NCBI GenBank assembly: GCA_035578905.1
Contig: JAQJVL010001200.1
Coordinates: 1-64,000 of the forward strand
DNA: 64,000 nt
DNA from: Stictocephala bisonia
Lineage: Eukaryota; Arthropoda; Insecta; Hemiptera; Membracidae
Direction of reading: 5' to 3'
Shown: positions 12,009 to 24,349 of the stretch, one piece after another
Layout of the letters: each line of letters starts with the position of its first letter
How positions within the stretch are numbered: the stretch's first letter is position 1
Translations under genes and position numbers: made by a program
The notes under the pieces: generated by a model
What the model was told of the DNA's origin: nothing
The model's database searches: none
What the model saw: the letters and a program-made list of their open reading frames with translations, nothing else

Positions 12009-12899
12009 TAGCCTTGTTGGTTTTAATAAATAATAGTTCACACAAAACTAAAACACTTTACGATTTTAATAAACGTCAAAATTTACGATTTTAAAGTTAG
12101 TTAGACCTAAAGTCAATAAACTACAACACAAAACGTTCCACACTTTAATTAACAAAACACGCTCTTCGCTGGTGATAAATTACCGTTCACATTATCTCTT
12201 CTTGTTGCCTACCTGTTGTTGCCGGTAATGGTAAACGTAAACAAAACAAATGTATCAGCCCATCCTCGCCCAGCCTGTTGTCGATGTATTTTCGTTATTA
12301 AAAAGAACGCAACAGTTTCATTGAAACAATAATTCGGCACTAAAACGTTTCAAAATTTTGCAAATAGCTGCAGAACAGACAGCAACAGTGAGCGTCATCG
12401 GATATCAATAGAACAAAACGAAAACTCCTAAAGTTTAGTCGCAACTTTAACCTGCAGCGTAAGTTGCAACAGAATGTCAACAAATCTTAGAGGCGACGCT
12501 TGACATTAGATTAATTTGTGTGTCTCGGCAAAATGCAGTGGGTGAAGCTATCATATTGTCTGCAACAGCTTCATTCAACTGTTTCGACGTTAAAACTGTT
12601 TCGGTTGCAACAGTTTTGTAAAACTATTCCATGTGTATTATTTTGAACATATCAATGTGCCGAGTCGACTCGTGTCTTATCATACGAAGATTGACGAGGT
12701 TACCCGAACTTATCGCTTGAGTTTAACCGGAGCCATGAAGTCCGAACCTTACTGACGTCACCGGATTACTCTCGTCTCGCTCGACGAGAATTCCCGATGG
12801 TTACCGAAATTCAAGCATATTTCCAGGTTTTTTCAAGGCGCCGTAAAATTCAAGCATAATTCCAGGTTTTCCCGGAATTCCCGGTGAGTAGCCACCCTG

Positions 12900-14169
12900 G
12901 GTTAAGGTGTCAAAAAATGTGCCTCTGTTCATATTTGTGCAATGACGTTCACTTCTTCGAATTTTTCACCCTGAAGGGCATGGGAAGCCCTCAAAGTTCA
13001 TTTATTTATTTAAATTTCATTTTTAGACCTTAAGAATAACATTGATAGATTTATTTGAATCGAAAAGTAAAAGCCGTTCAAATGTAAATAATGATTTATA
13101 AAAAGTTTCAATAACTTTTGAAATGTAAAAAATGGCGTTTGGTAATATTGATGAGGTTAGATCTTTCATAAGTTTAAACCAGGAAAAGTTGTAAGCATGG
13201 TTTAAATGGTAATTTAATGCATTTATTTTATCTATCTAATTAATCTTTAACTGTTAAAAAAAACAAATGAAATAAACACATTTGTAATAGGCCGAAATAT
13301 TATTGGGTGTTTATGATAGTAAATAGGTAGCAATGCAAGTAATGTGAGTGAGATACTGTAAATAAATTTAATATTGTGATTTTACGTTGTAGAATTAATC
13401 TATTATTGTTTGTAGTCAAAAGTCACTAGCCGAGGTATAACTAGTGCAGCGAGTGACGAGGTTAGCACAAGTAGCGTGCAGGGGTGTCCCCTAGTAATAT
13501 GTGGATAGAAGACATGCAATTGTTAAGGATAAAAACTGATAACAGAATTGATAGGCATCTTTCTGAATTTTTTTTGCAAATTCAAGTAGTTGCAGAACAA
13601 AAAATATCATCAGTCTGTACTTTTGCCTTGCCGACAGTGTTAACGAATAAGTGTTATTTGCATAACATATATCGCTGTCACAGCGGTTTGGCACTGTCAT
13701 AATTTGCCGATATCAAAATTTATTCCCAGATCTGTAGGCACCTTAAATAAAACAGTGCTCAGTTTGGGGGATAAAAGTTGACATGATCAGTGTTTCCAGT
13801 TTAGTTGTACAAAACAATATCTATTTTACAAATGTTTACCAATAAGAAGTACACATTTTTCTTGTTTTTTTTTCTTTTTTAATTGTGTTGTTTTAGACTT
13901 TACAGATGTGTAAAGTACATCAAAGGACATAGAAATAATAGGCCATAAAAATAACTGGACATATACATAATACATTGAAATTAAAATATTTTGGATTGTT
14001 GGATTTTCGAATCATCAGTTTCCATTAAAAGCTGTTTCCAATTGGCTTTGAGGCCTAAAAGAGGAGCATCAGTGTCATGCACTCCCTAACGCACCTGTAG
14101 CGAGTCAGCGTACACTATTTATGAACCAACATTATATTTAATTTCTTACAGAAAGAAAGCTAGCTACTA
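12900..14169. other. no recognised gene
   Basis: AT-rich sequence without a convincing frame, terminal repeat or RNA gene. The short open frame at 13484-13702 has no recognisable motif. Confidence 0.35.
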
Positions 14170-15989
14170 TAGTAGACGGACCAAAGGACCTGACTAGCAC
14201 TGACTGTCGTTATAATTGGCAGCACAAATGACAATGAAAAACACAATGGCAATGTAAATGGGCGCTGTAGTGGCATCTTGTCGGGACTGGGTGATCTCTG
14301 CGAAAATTATTGTTGTTGCCCTTCCACGAAGGTATGATAATCCTTACCTTGATCGTGCTGCCCTAGTAATTAATAACAGAATTCAGCATCAGATTTCTTC
14401 GCATAGCAATGTTGAGTTTGTTTCACTTAACTCGTTGAGTCGAGAGTTTTATACGAAGCATGGTTTGCACCTAAATTTTAAAGGTAAATTGAAACTTGCA
14501 ATTTATTACTGAACGACATGCCTCTTGAAAAGTCAGTTGTAACTTCTCAAAATCAGTTAAATTCTAATGTTTGTGAACGTTCTTTTGGAAAGAGTTCCAA
14601 CAAGAGTTTTTTACAATCAGTATTTTTTAGAGGCACCTCACAAACTCTACAGCGTTCCTTAGACGAGCGATTTCGGCGAGGTGTAGAACGTAAACCTAAC
14701 TGTTAAAAACTAATTCACCAAAACATTAGAAGAATGACGTCAAAGATCGAACCATTACAACTATTTATTGATACTGAATTGCCTGATATAATATGATTAT
14801 CTGAACACTGGCTCAAAGATTATGAATTTGACAATACGCGCATGGAAGGTTTTACAAATGTATCTGCTTTTTGTAGATCAGAGACTAATAAAGGTGGAGT
14901 CGGTATTTGGAGCAAAAGCAACATCAAACATCAAATCCTGGATCTAAGCGATTGTAATGTGTAAGGAATTTGCGAGCTTGCTGCTATTTTGATAGAAACA
15001 GATGGGAATTCAAACATGTTGTTGATTGCAGAGTACAGGCCGCCCTCTAACGAGCATGAGTCATTTTTTGAACTGATTTCATGCTGTCTTGACTAATATA
15101 TGAAAAGCAGTAAAACCGTTATCATGGGTGATATAGACCTTTCAAAAGACTCAGTCAAAGCTTTAAAGTGGTTGAATTTGATGTGCACTTATGGTCTTAA
15201 AAATGTGATAAGATCTTACACTAGAGTTTCGAAGATCCAAGACACTCATAGACCACATTTTTATCAATGACCAAACCACTGAAAGTGCAGTCGTGATATC
15301 TGATCTATCCGACCACCATGCTATTACAGCTAATATGCAAATGGAAGTTAATATGCAAATGGAAGCTCAGATGAATAAAAACGTGGCCAAGTTTAGATTA
15401 AGCAGAAGTTTCTCTACAGAAAATATCCAGACTTTTAGACGTCTATTAAGTAAGGAGAAATGGGAGGAAATGTTCAAGTAAAGTGATTTTAATGACCAGT
15501 TTACTACTTTTTACGATTCCCTGAGGCATAATTTTCAGTTAGCATTTCCCAAAAGTCGTAAAAATCAAATGTGGCCAAGAAAAAAGAATAAAACTGAGCA
15601 GACGTTTTAGATATTAAGGAAGAAGTATTTCAGATGTACATAAGAACAAAGACTTAAGTTCAGATCACTTTTTACACCAATATTACTTAAGACTAAAGAA
15701 AATATACAGATGTCTAATACGTCAGGCAAAATCAACTAATATTAAAAGAAAGATTGAAAAATCAGATTATAAATCAAAGGCTGTGTGGAATGTAGTCAAT
15801 GAAACCAGATATGGCGGGAATAAAAAGGAAGCTAATGAAATCCACATAATAAATAATGATGGTGAATTAGTGAAAGACCCCGAAGGAGTAGCTAACACCC
15901 TTAATAGTTTCTTTATAGACGTGGGGGAAAGAAACCAGATAAAGACAGCAACAAGTATAGTTCCAAGTCCACTAAAGAAAATGCAAGTC
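14170..15989 (+). pseudogene. CR1-type LINE copy A, ORF1 end and endonuclease part (broken)
   Basis: Broken frames show, in order, the end of an SGNH/esterase ORF1 (IIGSTNDNEKHNG near 14210; YTKHGLHLNF near 14455), then an APE-type endonuclease (LSEHWLKDYEF, GGVGIW, LLIAEYRPPSNEH, VIMGDIDLS, LSDHHAITAN) and the linker towards the reverse transcriptase up to 15989. Stops and frameshifts occur throughout, so the copy is dead. An esterase ORF1 followed by endonuclease and RT is typical of the CR1 clade. The copy is 5'-truncated and continues at 22021, after Tn2. The last four bases, AGTC, are the Tn2 target duplication. Confidence 0.8.
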
Positions 15990-16724
15990 GGGTCAATCCA
16001 TTTCAAATCACCCAATAAAAATAAAATTAGTTGCTCAACATTTTTAATTTGCCTAATTTTCTTATTATGAGTTCCCTATGGGTAGACAATCACAAAATAC
16101 TATTTGAAAAAATTTTACAAGCCATAGTTTTTTCCTGGCGGCCATTTTTAAAATAGCGGTTTTGCAGATTTTAGTAAAATACGCGGTTTGCGAAAAGTTT
16201 AATTGCCAAGCTATTTTTAAAGATATCAGAATAATCCAAAAACCAGTGTGTTCAGCATAAAATGAACTTCAATTTGACATTATAATAATGTTTCTTTTGT
16301 GCAAGAAAGTCAGTCAAACTTGTTCAAGAAAATCTCGGAAGAAAATCATCAATTGTTACTTTTTAAGACCATAAAAGTTTAAGAAGGAAAAGAGACTCAC
16401 TACTAATATTTTATTTCTTTGTTGAAAACTAATATAACTACCTACTGAAAAAGTTTTAGCCCTGAGAATGCTCTCCTTTTTTTTCTAGAGCTTTTCAAAA
16501 ATGGCCGAAAGCCTAATAATGTCAATTTTCTAGGGTTGATAACTAAAAAGGGACTGAATGAAAATAAATGAAAATTTTACAGAATGTTCTTTATACAAAT
16601 ATAAATATCTCATAAAAACATTATGACTGAGACTTAACTACATTTAGGAGATATACAGAATTGAATTTCAGTTAAAAGCGCTACCCTTTTTCTCGTGTGT
16701 GCGTGCCAAGTTAGCAAACAAGGG
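15990..16724 (+). repeat. Tn2 left terminal inverted repeat
   Basis: About 735 bp, near-identical in inverted orientation to 21321-22020. Similarity stops after TTAGCAAACAAGGG. A small length difference lies near 16370. Confidence 0.9.
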
Positions 16725-17320
16725 CTTGTTTAAATCATTATGTTAACAATAAACTTATATTTAATGCTCAAAACATTATATTCCTTATTTAAACCTACTT
16801 AGGATTTAAAATAAAAATTATTTAAAACCAGAAAAATAATGGTATAAATAAACAATACTCATAACCACAAAATAGCACTTGCGCAATTTAGGAAAAATAA
16901 TTTGCTTGGATCTATTATACTTTCAAAATGTATATGCATTTTAATTTATGTTCTAAAATATAATATTATTAAATACATTTTATAAAATACATGATGTAAA
17001 AATATATGTTAGTACCTGAGGAATATTTTAAAATAGTTACTCATAATCTTACACAATTGGTATAATGTTGCAACAAGTCAATGAGAGTTTTGCAGGGATT
17101 GAGGTGTAGACAACTGCAACTGTCAATACAGCCTGTCTGTACTTGCATGTCCCTGCAAGTGGTGACATGAAACCCCCCCCCTTCACATTCAATGCTTGGA
17201 CATAGATGAAGCTCAGTTGGTGATAGTTCTTTGACTAGTGATCATTTCCTGTCAGTGTTGTTTAAAATTTGGATTGCCAATGCTCTGTAGTGTTTTAGCT
17301 TATAATTAATAACATTAAAT

Positions 17321-18252
17321 ATGAGTTGTTTTGTGGGTGAATTAATAAGTGAACAGCACCACTTTATCTCAAAAGCTCAAGCTCAATATTTTAAGGAAAC
17401 AAAAGAAAACCTGACAGAAACTTGTTGTTTGGTGATCGGGGACTTTGCTGAAAACTATACATTTACCGTACAGGATGAAATTCAAAGTTTTCATTGGAAT
17501 AATACCCAAGCGACTCTCCATCCCTTTGTCATCTACTTCAAAAAACAAGGCAAAGTATGTTGCAAATCTATTTGTGTAATTAGTGACCACCTTGATCACA
17601 ATACCACGACTGTGTACACATTTCAACATCACCTAATTAATGAAATAAAGAAGATAAACCCTAATTTTGAAATGGTAATTTACTTTAGCGATGGAGCAAG
17701 CAGCCAGTACAAAAATAAGAAAAACTTCATTAATGTCTGCCTACACAAAAATGATTTTGGTTTAAAAGCAGAATGGAATTTCTTTGCCTCATCACACGGG
17801 AAGAATTCTTGCGATGGTATTGGGGGAACCACGAAACGAGAAGTAACACGAGCTTCACTTAAAAGACCTTACACTGAACATATCCTGACTCCACAAGATA
17901 TGTTCAAATATTGTAGAGAAAATATTACTGGAGTTCAGTATATTTTTGTTCCTTCAGCCGAAATCAAGCAAATGGAAACAAAACTTACCGAGAGATTTGA
18001 ATGCTGTTTACCAGTGAAAGGAACAAGAAGCTATCACAGATACATTCCCATAAGTGGCAACCAAATAAGATGTTTTGTTACTTATGCAGGCTCAAACTTT
18101 GATGATCATCAAACATCGATACTTTTCACAAATGTATCATCTTTTACGAGTAATGACTATGTTGCTTGTATCTATGATGACAAGTGGTGGCTTGGTAAAA
18201 TCGAAGACAAAAATGAAGTCAACAATGATGTATTGGTGCATTTCTTTCACCC
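17321..18252 (+). pseudogene. Tn2 transposase, central part (N-terminus deleted)
   Basis: An open frame of about 310 codons before the LINE insertion. It aligns with the Tn1 transposase from just upstream of the first acidic motif: GDFAENYTFTVQDE, then YFSDGASSQYKNKKNF, CDGIGGTTKREVTRASL and, near the end, IYDDKWWLGKIED. No stop or frameshift lies in this stretch, in contrast to Tn1. The ~430 residues upstream in Tn1 are absent; bases 16725-17320 show no related sequence. The frame meets LINE sequence after VHFFHP and resumes at 20874. Family unassigned; the role is presumed transposase. Confidence 0.7.
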
Positions 18253-18254
18253 TT

Positions 18255-20871
18255 TTTTTAATTCAATTCAATTCAAATTTTCTTTATTTATGTAAATGTA
18301 CACAGGTACAACAAATAGCGTCATTTTATATATTATCAAAATTTGTTCTAAAAACTAATAACATAAAATCATTGGCCCTCCTTAATTCTTTATTACAGTA
18401 GAGGACTACCTCTAACTTTGTTAGTATTCATCTATAGAATACAAGGCTAACTTTATCAAATGTTCTTTGGCTCTAGCTTTAAATTTATGAAAGTTACTTT
18501 CTATAGTGATATGCTTTGGTAATTTGTGCAAAAACTTTGTTCCTATAAACTTAGTTTTTTTTTTTTTTTAAATTCCAATTTATGTGTTTCAACGTGTCTA
18601 CTTATTTTAGTGTTATAAATAAGGTTATTTGACATTGGAAAAAAGTTCTGTTTTACATAAGCTGTAGTTTCTAGAATAAAAAGACCATATACTGTCAGTA
18701 TTCCCAAGTCAGCAAAGATATGTTTATCTGAGTCCTCTTTTTTTAACTTGCACATAATTTTTAAAGATTTTTTTTGTTGGACTAAAATTTTATCTAAGTT
18801 TCTCTTTTTTGTAGCTCCATATATACTTATTCCGTAAGTTAGATGTGCATGAACTAAGGCAAAATAAATTGTTTTTAAAGTGTGTAGATTACAGCACTTT
18901 GCCATTTGCCTCAACGCAAATAAGCCTGTTGACATTTTACCTATTACATGATCAGTATGCTTATCCCAACTTAGGTTTTCATCAATAAAAAGACCTAAAA
19001 ATTTTGTAACTGCAACTTGTTCTCTTATTTTATCATTTAATACTATTTGTGGGTTTATTTTTTTTTCTTGTTTGTTTTGTACAAAAAGAGATACAATTGG
19101 ATTTACTTAAGTTGAGAAGAAGATTTTTGCTATTTAAGAATTCTTTAACAGTAGACAGACTAATAAATGATGAAATTTCTACATTTTTCTTTAGTATATC
19201 CTTTTATTGTTAAGTTTGAATCATCGGCAAATAGACAATGTTGCTACCAGCAGGGATAACATCCGGTAAGCCCTTCAAGTAACAAAGAAACAAGAGTGGG
19301 CCCAGGACCGACCCTTGCAGCATTGATTATTTTTATTTGTGAATTAAATTTCCGAATATAATTATATTTATTAGAACTATCTGTTATTATATGTTTAATC
19401 TCAACAAAATGATTCTGGAGATAAGATTCAAACCACTTTAGCTCTTTTCCAATAATTCATAATTTTACTAATGTTTTCATAAGTTCAATATGGGACACAC
19501 TGTCAAAGGCTCTTGTCAGGTCTAAAAAGATAAACTAGGCTACTCTTACCTCCGTCAATAATCCAATAAAACACTTTATTAAGCTGACATGTTTCGTTGC
19601 TATCACAACATTTTCAAAGCTTGCAACTCGTCAATCACATAAAACTAAACATTAAAAACACAGAACACACGGTGACACGAACATAAAGTACATTTAGATA
19701 GCGCTATCATCCCGACCCGGCACTGATTGGTAGAAGACTCTTCTACCAATCAGTGCCGGGTCGGGATGATAGGTAAGAGTAGCCTAGTTTGTCAAAATAA
19801 TAGTCCAGGGGCCATAAACATGAATTCTAAAAAGATACCTAACACCTTTTCCCTTTTATCAATAGAGTTAATTATTGATTGGACGAATTCTATTGCGGCA
19901 GTAATTGTCGATCTTCCTGATTGAAACCCATGCTGTTCTTTATCTAAGCGTTTGTGGTTGACTAAATAATCTACTAACTGAATATAAACAACTCTCTCAA
20001 TTATTTTCGAAAAAATAGGTAGCACCGATACAGGACGGTAACATGACACATCCGTGGGAATTCCTTTTTTTAAAATAGGAATCACTCTGGCAAGTTTCAA
20101 AGAGTCGGGGAATACACCAGAAATAATAGACGAGTTGACCACGTGCCATAAGGATTTCAATATTATGGGAAGTACTTTTTTAACGATAACTATGGAAATT
20201 TCATCACTACCAGCAGAAAACTTATTTTCAAAAGATTTGATTATTTTTTCTAAAACCTCTTCTGTTATTGTTCTACATTTAAACCTAAACCTAGCTTGTG
20301 CTGGAGGGTTGCTCTCCAACCATGAATTCTGATTCTTTTGAGGAATTTTAGGCAAAACAGAACTTTCAACCACGGATACAAAGAAATCATTAAAAACATT
20401 TGCAAACTTGCAACGAATAGGATTAGTAACTAAAATCCCAGCCCGTTCAACAACAATATTAGGGTTTGAAATTGATTCCTTATTATCTCAGTTTTTATAA
20501 GATTCCATGTTATCTTTGATTTATTTTTAGAGTTACTTATCTTATTATCAAAAAAACATTTTTTATTCATATTGATACAATGTTTTAGTTCTTTTTTTAA
20601 ATTCTCAATTAATAGTTTGGTTTGATTTCTCTTATTTTTTCTGAATTCTTTTTCAAGTTCAATAATTTGATTTTTCTTACATTTTATTCATCTGTGATCC
20701 ATTGATTAGATTTTTTGTCTTTTATATTTACCAAAAGTTTTGGAAAACTATTACTAAAACAATACATGAATACATTAAAAAAAGTGTCATACTTCTTGTT
20801 AACTGACGATTGATATACCTCAAAAAAAGACTCCTGTAGTAAGCATTTATTAAAACTTTCTATATTATTTA
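18255..20871 (-). pseudogene. LINE inserted in the Tn2 gene (RT region, 5'-truncated)
   Basis: A minus-strand non-LTR retrotransposon. From 5' to 3' it shows the endonuclease-RT linker (SNQWITDE near 20700), RT motifs (ISGVFPDSLKLARVIPILKK, CYRPVSVLPIFSKIIERVV, HGFQSGRSTITAA) and the RT C-terminus (LVHAHLTYGISIYG, LVQQKKSLKIMCKL). It has stops and frameshifts. The 3' tail at 18255-18285 is a short GAATT-type repeat, as in several non-LTR families. RT block A is split by a 293-bp insertion at 19533-19825. I place it in the Jockey/CR1 group only. The target duplication at the Tn2 junctions is not clear. Confidence 0.8.
19533..19825 (-). mobile_element. 293-bp insertion with near-perfect hairpin and 12-bp duplication
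   Basis: Flanked by TCTAAAAAGATA on both sides (19521-19532, 19826-19837). At 19704-19772 is a palindrome with perfect 34-bp arms around one base. A 19-bp inverted pair, AACTAGGCTACTCTTACCT, lies at 19533-19551 and 19771-19789. The minus strand includes GAAAATGTTGTGATAGCAAC then GAAACATGTC and AATAAA, resembling Penelope-like terminal sequences. A tail plus an inverted partial copy is also seen in Penelope-like insertions; that assignment is inference. Confidence 0.65.
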
Positions 20872-20873
20872 AA

Positions 20874-21078
20874 GAAGATGGTATGGTCCTTCTGGACCAA
20901 AAACTGCCTTCCAGCTTTCCAAAAATGACACTGCCTGGGTGCCTGCTAAGAAAATAGTGCGAAAGGTGACTCCACTGGAACTAACAACCGTGTCTGGTAG
21001 GACACATAACATAAATGAGAAACTATGTAATGAAATATCATCTTTATTTAATTCGCTGATGAAAATTGCAGCCAACAA
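20874..21078 (+). pseudogene. Tn2 transposase, C-terminal part
   Basis: The frame resumes after the LINE: GPSGPKTAFQLSKNDTAWVP, then SGRTHNINEKL, stopping at 21078. It aligns with the Tn1 C-terminus (NPAGPSPSFSFPVRQD, TGRTYRLSQEEHQ), so both copies share a C-terminal domain built on W/GP/TGR landmarks. That domain is of unknown function. Confidence 0.65.
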
Positions 21079-21320
21079 GTAATTGAAACCAATGTTTTAA
21101 ATCTAAATGCACAGAAGAACGAACAATATTATGTGGATACTGTATGCAAGTGTAGTACAACAATTGTATCGGTAAGTTAAGTTGAAGAATTATAATTCTT
21201 ACCTATTGTTCTCACTGCATATTTTTATTCAAGAGTAAAAATTAAAAATCTTTGATTATTTGTCGTTAAGTTAAATAATGATTAAAAATAAACTAACATA
21301 ACTTAAACAATGTATTTTAA

Positions 21321-22020
21321 TCCCTTGTTTGCTAACTTGGCACGCACACACGAGAAAAAGGGTAGCGCTTTTAACTGAAATTCAATGCTCTATATCTCTA
21401 AATGTAGTTAAGTCTCAGTCATAATTTTTTTATGAGATATTCCTATTTGTATAAAGAACATTCTGTAAAATTTTCATTTATTTTCATTCAGTCCCTTTTT
21501 AGTTATTAACCCTAGAAAATTGACATTATTAGGCTTTCGGCCATTTTTGAAAAGCTCTAGAAAAAAAAGGAGAGCATTCTCAGGGCTAAAACTGTTTCAG
21601 TAGGTAGTTATATTAGTTTTCAACAAAGAAATAAAATATTAGTAGTGAGTCTCTTTTCCTTCTTAAATTGATGATTTTCTTCCGAGATTTTCTTAAACAA
21701 GTTTGACTGACTTTCTTGCACAAAAGAAACATTATTATAATGTAAAATTGAAGTTCATTTTATGCTGAACACACTGGTTTTTGGATTATTCTGAATCTTT
21801 AAAAATAGCTTGGCAATTAAACTTTTCGCAAACCGCGTATTTTACTAAAATCTGCAAAACCGCCATTTTAAAAATGGCCGCCAGGAAAAAACTATGGCTT
21901 GTAAACATTTTTCAAATAGTGTTTTGTGATTGTCTACCCATAGGGAACTCATAATAAAAAAATTAGGCAAATTAAAAATGTTGTGCAACATGACCTGGAT
22001 GATTTGAAATGGATTGACCC
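21321..22020 (-). repeat. Tn2 right terminal inverted repeat
   Basis: Inverted partner of 15990-16724. The AGTC duplication follows. Confidence 0.9.
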
Positions 22021-23635
22021 AGTCCGAAACTCTCTTCCTGTACCCTACATCTGAGAATGAAATTAAAAATGTTATAAAAAATCTCAAAAAGAAGAAATCC
22101 TCAGGTGCTGATGAGCTGTACGCTTTACTGGTCAAAAAAAATCCCAGATTTACTAGCAGTTCCTCTAACGTTTTTGATCAACAACTCATTTGCAAGTGGT
22201 ATATTTCCTAGCATTATTTCCTCAAGTTATCTGTTATAAGACCTATACCAAAGAAAGGTGAAAATCAACTATGTGACAACTATAGGCCGATCTCCATCAC
22301 ATCAACACTTTCAAAGATAATAAGGACATGTGGTATATTCTTTGACCTTAGCAAGGCGTTTGACACCGTTGACCATTCATTGATGATACAAAAGATGAGC
22401 GATCAAGAGGGCTAGCTTTAGATTGGTTTCATTTCTACCTTCGGGGTCGTAGGCAGTGTGTGGAAATACCAGCTGTTGATAAGCTGGATATCACTTGCGT
22501 CACACCTCTGCTGAGGCCTGTATTGTAGTGGGGTGCCTCAAGGCTCAATTCTCGGGCCAATACTTTTTCTTTCATTTATTAATCAGATTCCATCTAGTAT
22601 AACAAACTCAAATATTTACCTCTTTGCAGATGACACCTCCCTCTCATTGTCTAGTCCTAATAGGCTTGAATTGGAGAAACAAGCATTTCTGGAGTCAAAT
22701 ATCCTACTCCAATGGTTTGATAACAATAAGCTTAAGGTCACACTTCAAAAACCCAATTAGTTAACTTCAAAATAAAAAATTCATTAGCAAACTCAGTTTT
22801 TGGCCTCCGAATTTACTTAGATGATTCAGTTTTAGAAGAAACTGAATCAGTAAAACTCTTGGGCGTAATTCTTGATAAAAAATTAAATTTCCACACTCAT
22901 ATTGAGATGGTTTGCCATCGAGTGAGCACATGTCTTTTCCTTTTACACAGTCTTGCAAAGACAGTTAAGACCGATGTCCTTCTCACAGCATACTATGGTT
23001 TGCTTTTTCCACTCCTAATGTATGCTGTACCACTGTGGAGCAGTGAGAACCAACGGACACTATATTTATTTAGACTTCAAAAAAAAGACTGTTCGAATAA
23101 TCTACTCACTGCAACGAAATCATCCCTGTAAACATGTTTTTAAATCATCAAAATTGTTAACATTTCCTTCCATTTACATCTTGGAGAAACTAAGTTTTGT
23201 CAAAGAAAACCTTTCACTTTTTTTAACTAAACAAAATTCACGTTTTCAATTTCGAAATAGTAGTGATTTGAAAATTCCAGCTCACTCTTCCTCTTTTTTC
23301 AAAAAACACCCATTTTACAACGGAACCATTTTGTACGATAAACTGCCTAATGACCTTAAGCTGAAAACAAACTATAATAAATTTAGAAAAGGACTTAAAC
23401 TTATGCTACAGGAAGTAAGCTACTACAGCGTCCAAGAGTTTCTGGCTGGTGGAGAATCCAAGTTTTATTTCTTTAATTTAGGCAGTTATACATTTCATTT
23501 ATTTTAGAAACCATGCTATTGAAGTTTTAGATATAAGTTTTAAAATACTTAAATGTCTCTAGTTTTACCTAGACTTAGCCAATGCAATGTACATATTTGT
23601 TAATAATCTTGGCTGAATAAATGACTTATGACTTA
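22021..23635 (+). pseudogene. CR1-type LINE copy A, reverse transcriptase part (broken)
   Basis: Continuation of the copy interrupted at 15989. Motifs: YPTSENEIKNVIKNLKKKK, then DNYRPISITSTLSKI. An internal deletion near 22320 follows, and the frame resumes at IFFDLSKAFDTVDHSL (first catalytic Asp), GAS-type QGSILGP, LFADDTSLSL (catalytic DD), VKLLGVILDKKLNF and the C-terminal YYSVQEFLAGG. It has several frameshifts. The 3' end near 23610-23635 is GAATAAATGACTTATGACTT, a CR1-like short-repeat tail that recurs at the end of copy C. Confidence 0.85.
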
Positions 23636-24198
23636 TAGTACATAACTAGGGTAAATTTTGATAAATGGGAACATAACAGATTATACAGAATTAATTAGTC
23701 GTTAAGATTTACAAATATTTAATTAACTTACAGTACTTAGGCTGTACTTAACAAAACAAATTGATTTTTAATTTTTTTATTTTTCATTTTACAAGCTTTT
23801 TATTACGATTGTTGATTAAACTGGAAGTGAATTCTGTACAAAATTTTAAACAATGAAACTTTGATGACCCTCTCCACCTATGCACGCATGCTTGTGATGA
23901 TACTATTGTACTGTAATCTGATGATACTGGCATATCAACATAGTCTTAACCACAAAAAATTAATTAGACTTGAGTGATATGCACCCAATTTATTGACATT
24001 TTGTGATGCAATCAAAAGCCTCACAAGTTTGTTTTCTAAGCCTGCTTACCATATTGATAAATAGATCGAAAACCACTCGTGCTTTACTAGGAATGGCTTT
24101 CGGTGGTGTTAAAAAACACAAATCAAAACAAATAACAATGTTTGTTCTAGTTGTCAATTTATGATAGCTGACAGAAATACCTGACTAAAATGGCGGTA
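23636..24198. other. intronic sequence, no recognised features
   Basis: AT-rich, no convincing frame or repeat boundary. Confidence 0.4.
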
Positions 24199-24349
24199 AC
24201 TGCTTATAATTTTTATTATACGAAGCTTGTATAGCTTTTTATGATCAATAAAAATGCCAATTAAAGATAGTGATCTTTAATTTTTGTTTGCATTTTTATT
24301 GATCATAAAAAACTATACTAGTTTCTTATCACACAAAAATTATAAGTAG
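24199..24349. repeat. ~150-bp foldback in the hnRNP intron
   Basis: Two ~70-bp arms are inverted copies: ACTGCTTATAATTTTT ... TTTTTATGATCAATAAAAAT on the left and its complement on the right, meeting near 24270. The RNA would form a long hairpin starting about 110 nt downstream of the exon B donor. It is probably a small foldback MITE. Confidence 0.75.

Larger units (their letters stand above)
8804..12899. mobile_element. hAT-type DNA element filled with later insertions
   Basis: Left end CAGGATGGTTACTCA and right end (inverted) CAGGGTGGCTACTCAC match. Just inside both ends is the same phrase, AATTCAAGCATAATTC(C)A(A)GG. Flanks share GGTTAAG with a one-base offset (8797-8803, 12900-12906), consistent with an eroded 8-bp hAT duplication. 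No transposase is visible. Most of the interior is the CCACCT-ended repeat cluster and a TTAA element. Confidence 0.6.
15990..22020 (+). mobile_element. Tn2: second long-TIR transposon of the Tn1 family
   Basis: Both ends read GGGTCAATCCATTTCAAATC inward, identical over 20 bases, and lead into ~700-bp inverted repeats. AGTC flanks both sides (15986-15989, 22021-22024). The insertion splits CR1 copy A between endonuclease and RT, and the LINE resumes right after it. The gene (17321-21078) lacks its N-terminal half and is itself split by a LINE (18255-20871). Left and right arms are much more alike than those of Tn1, suggesting a younger element. Confidence 0.88.
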
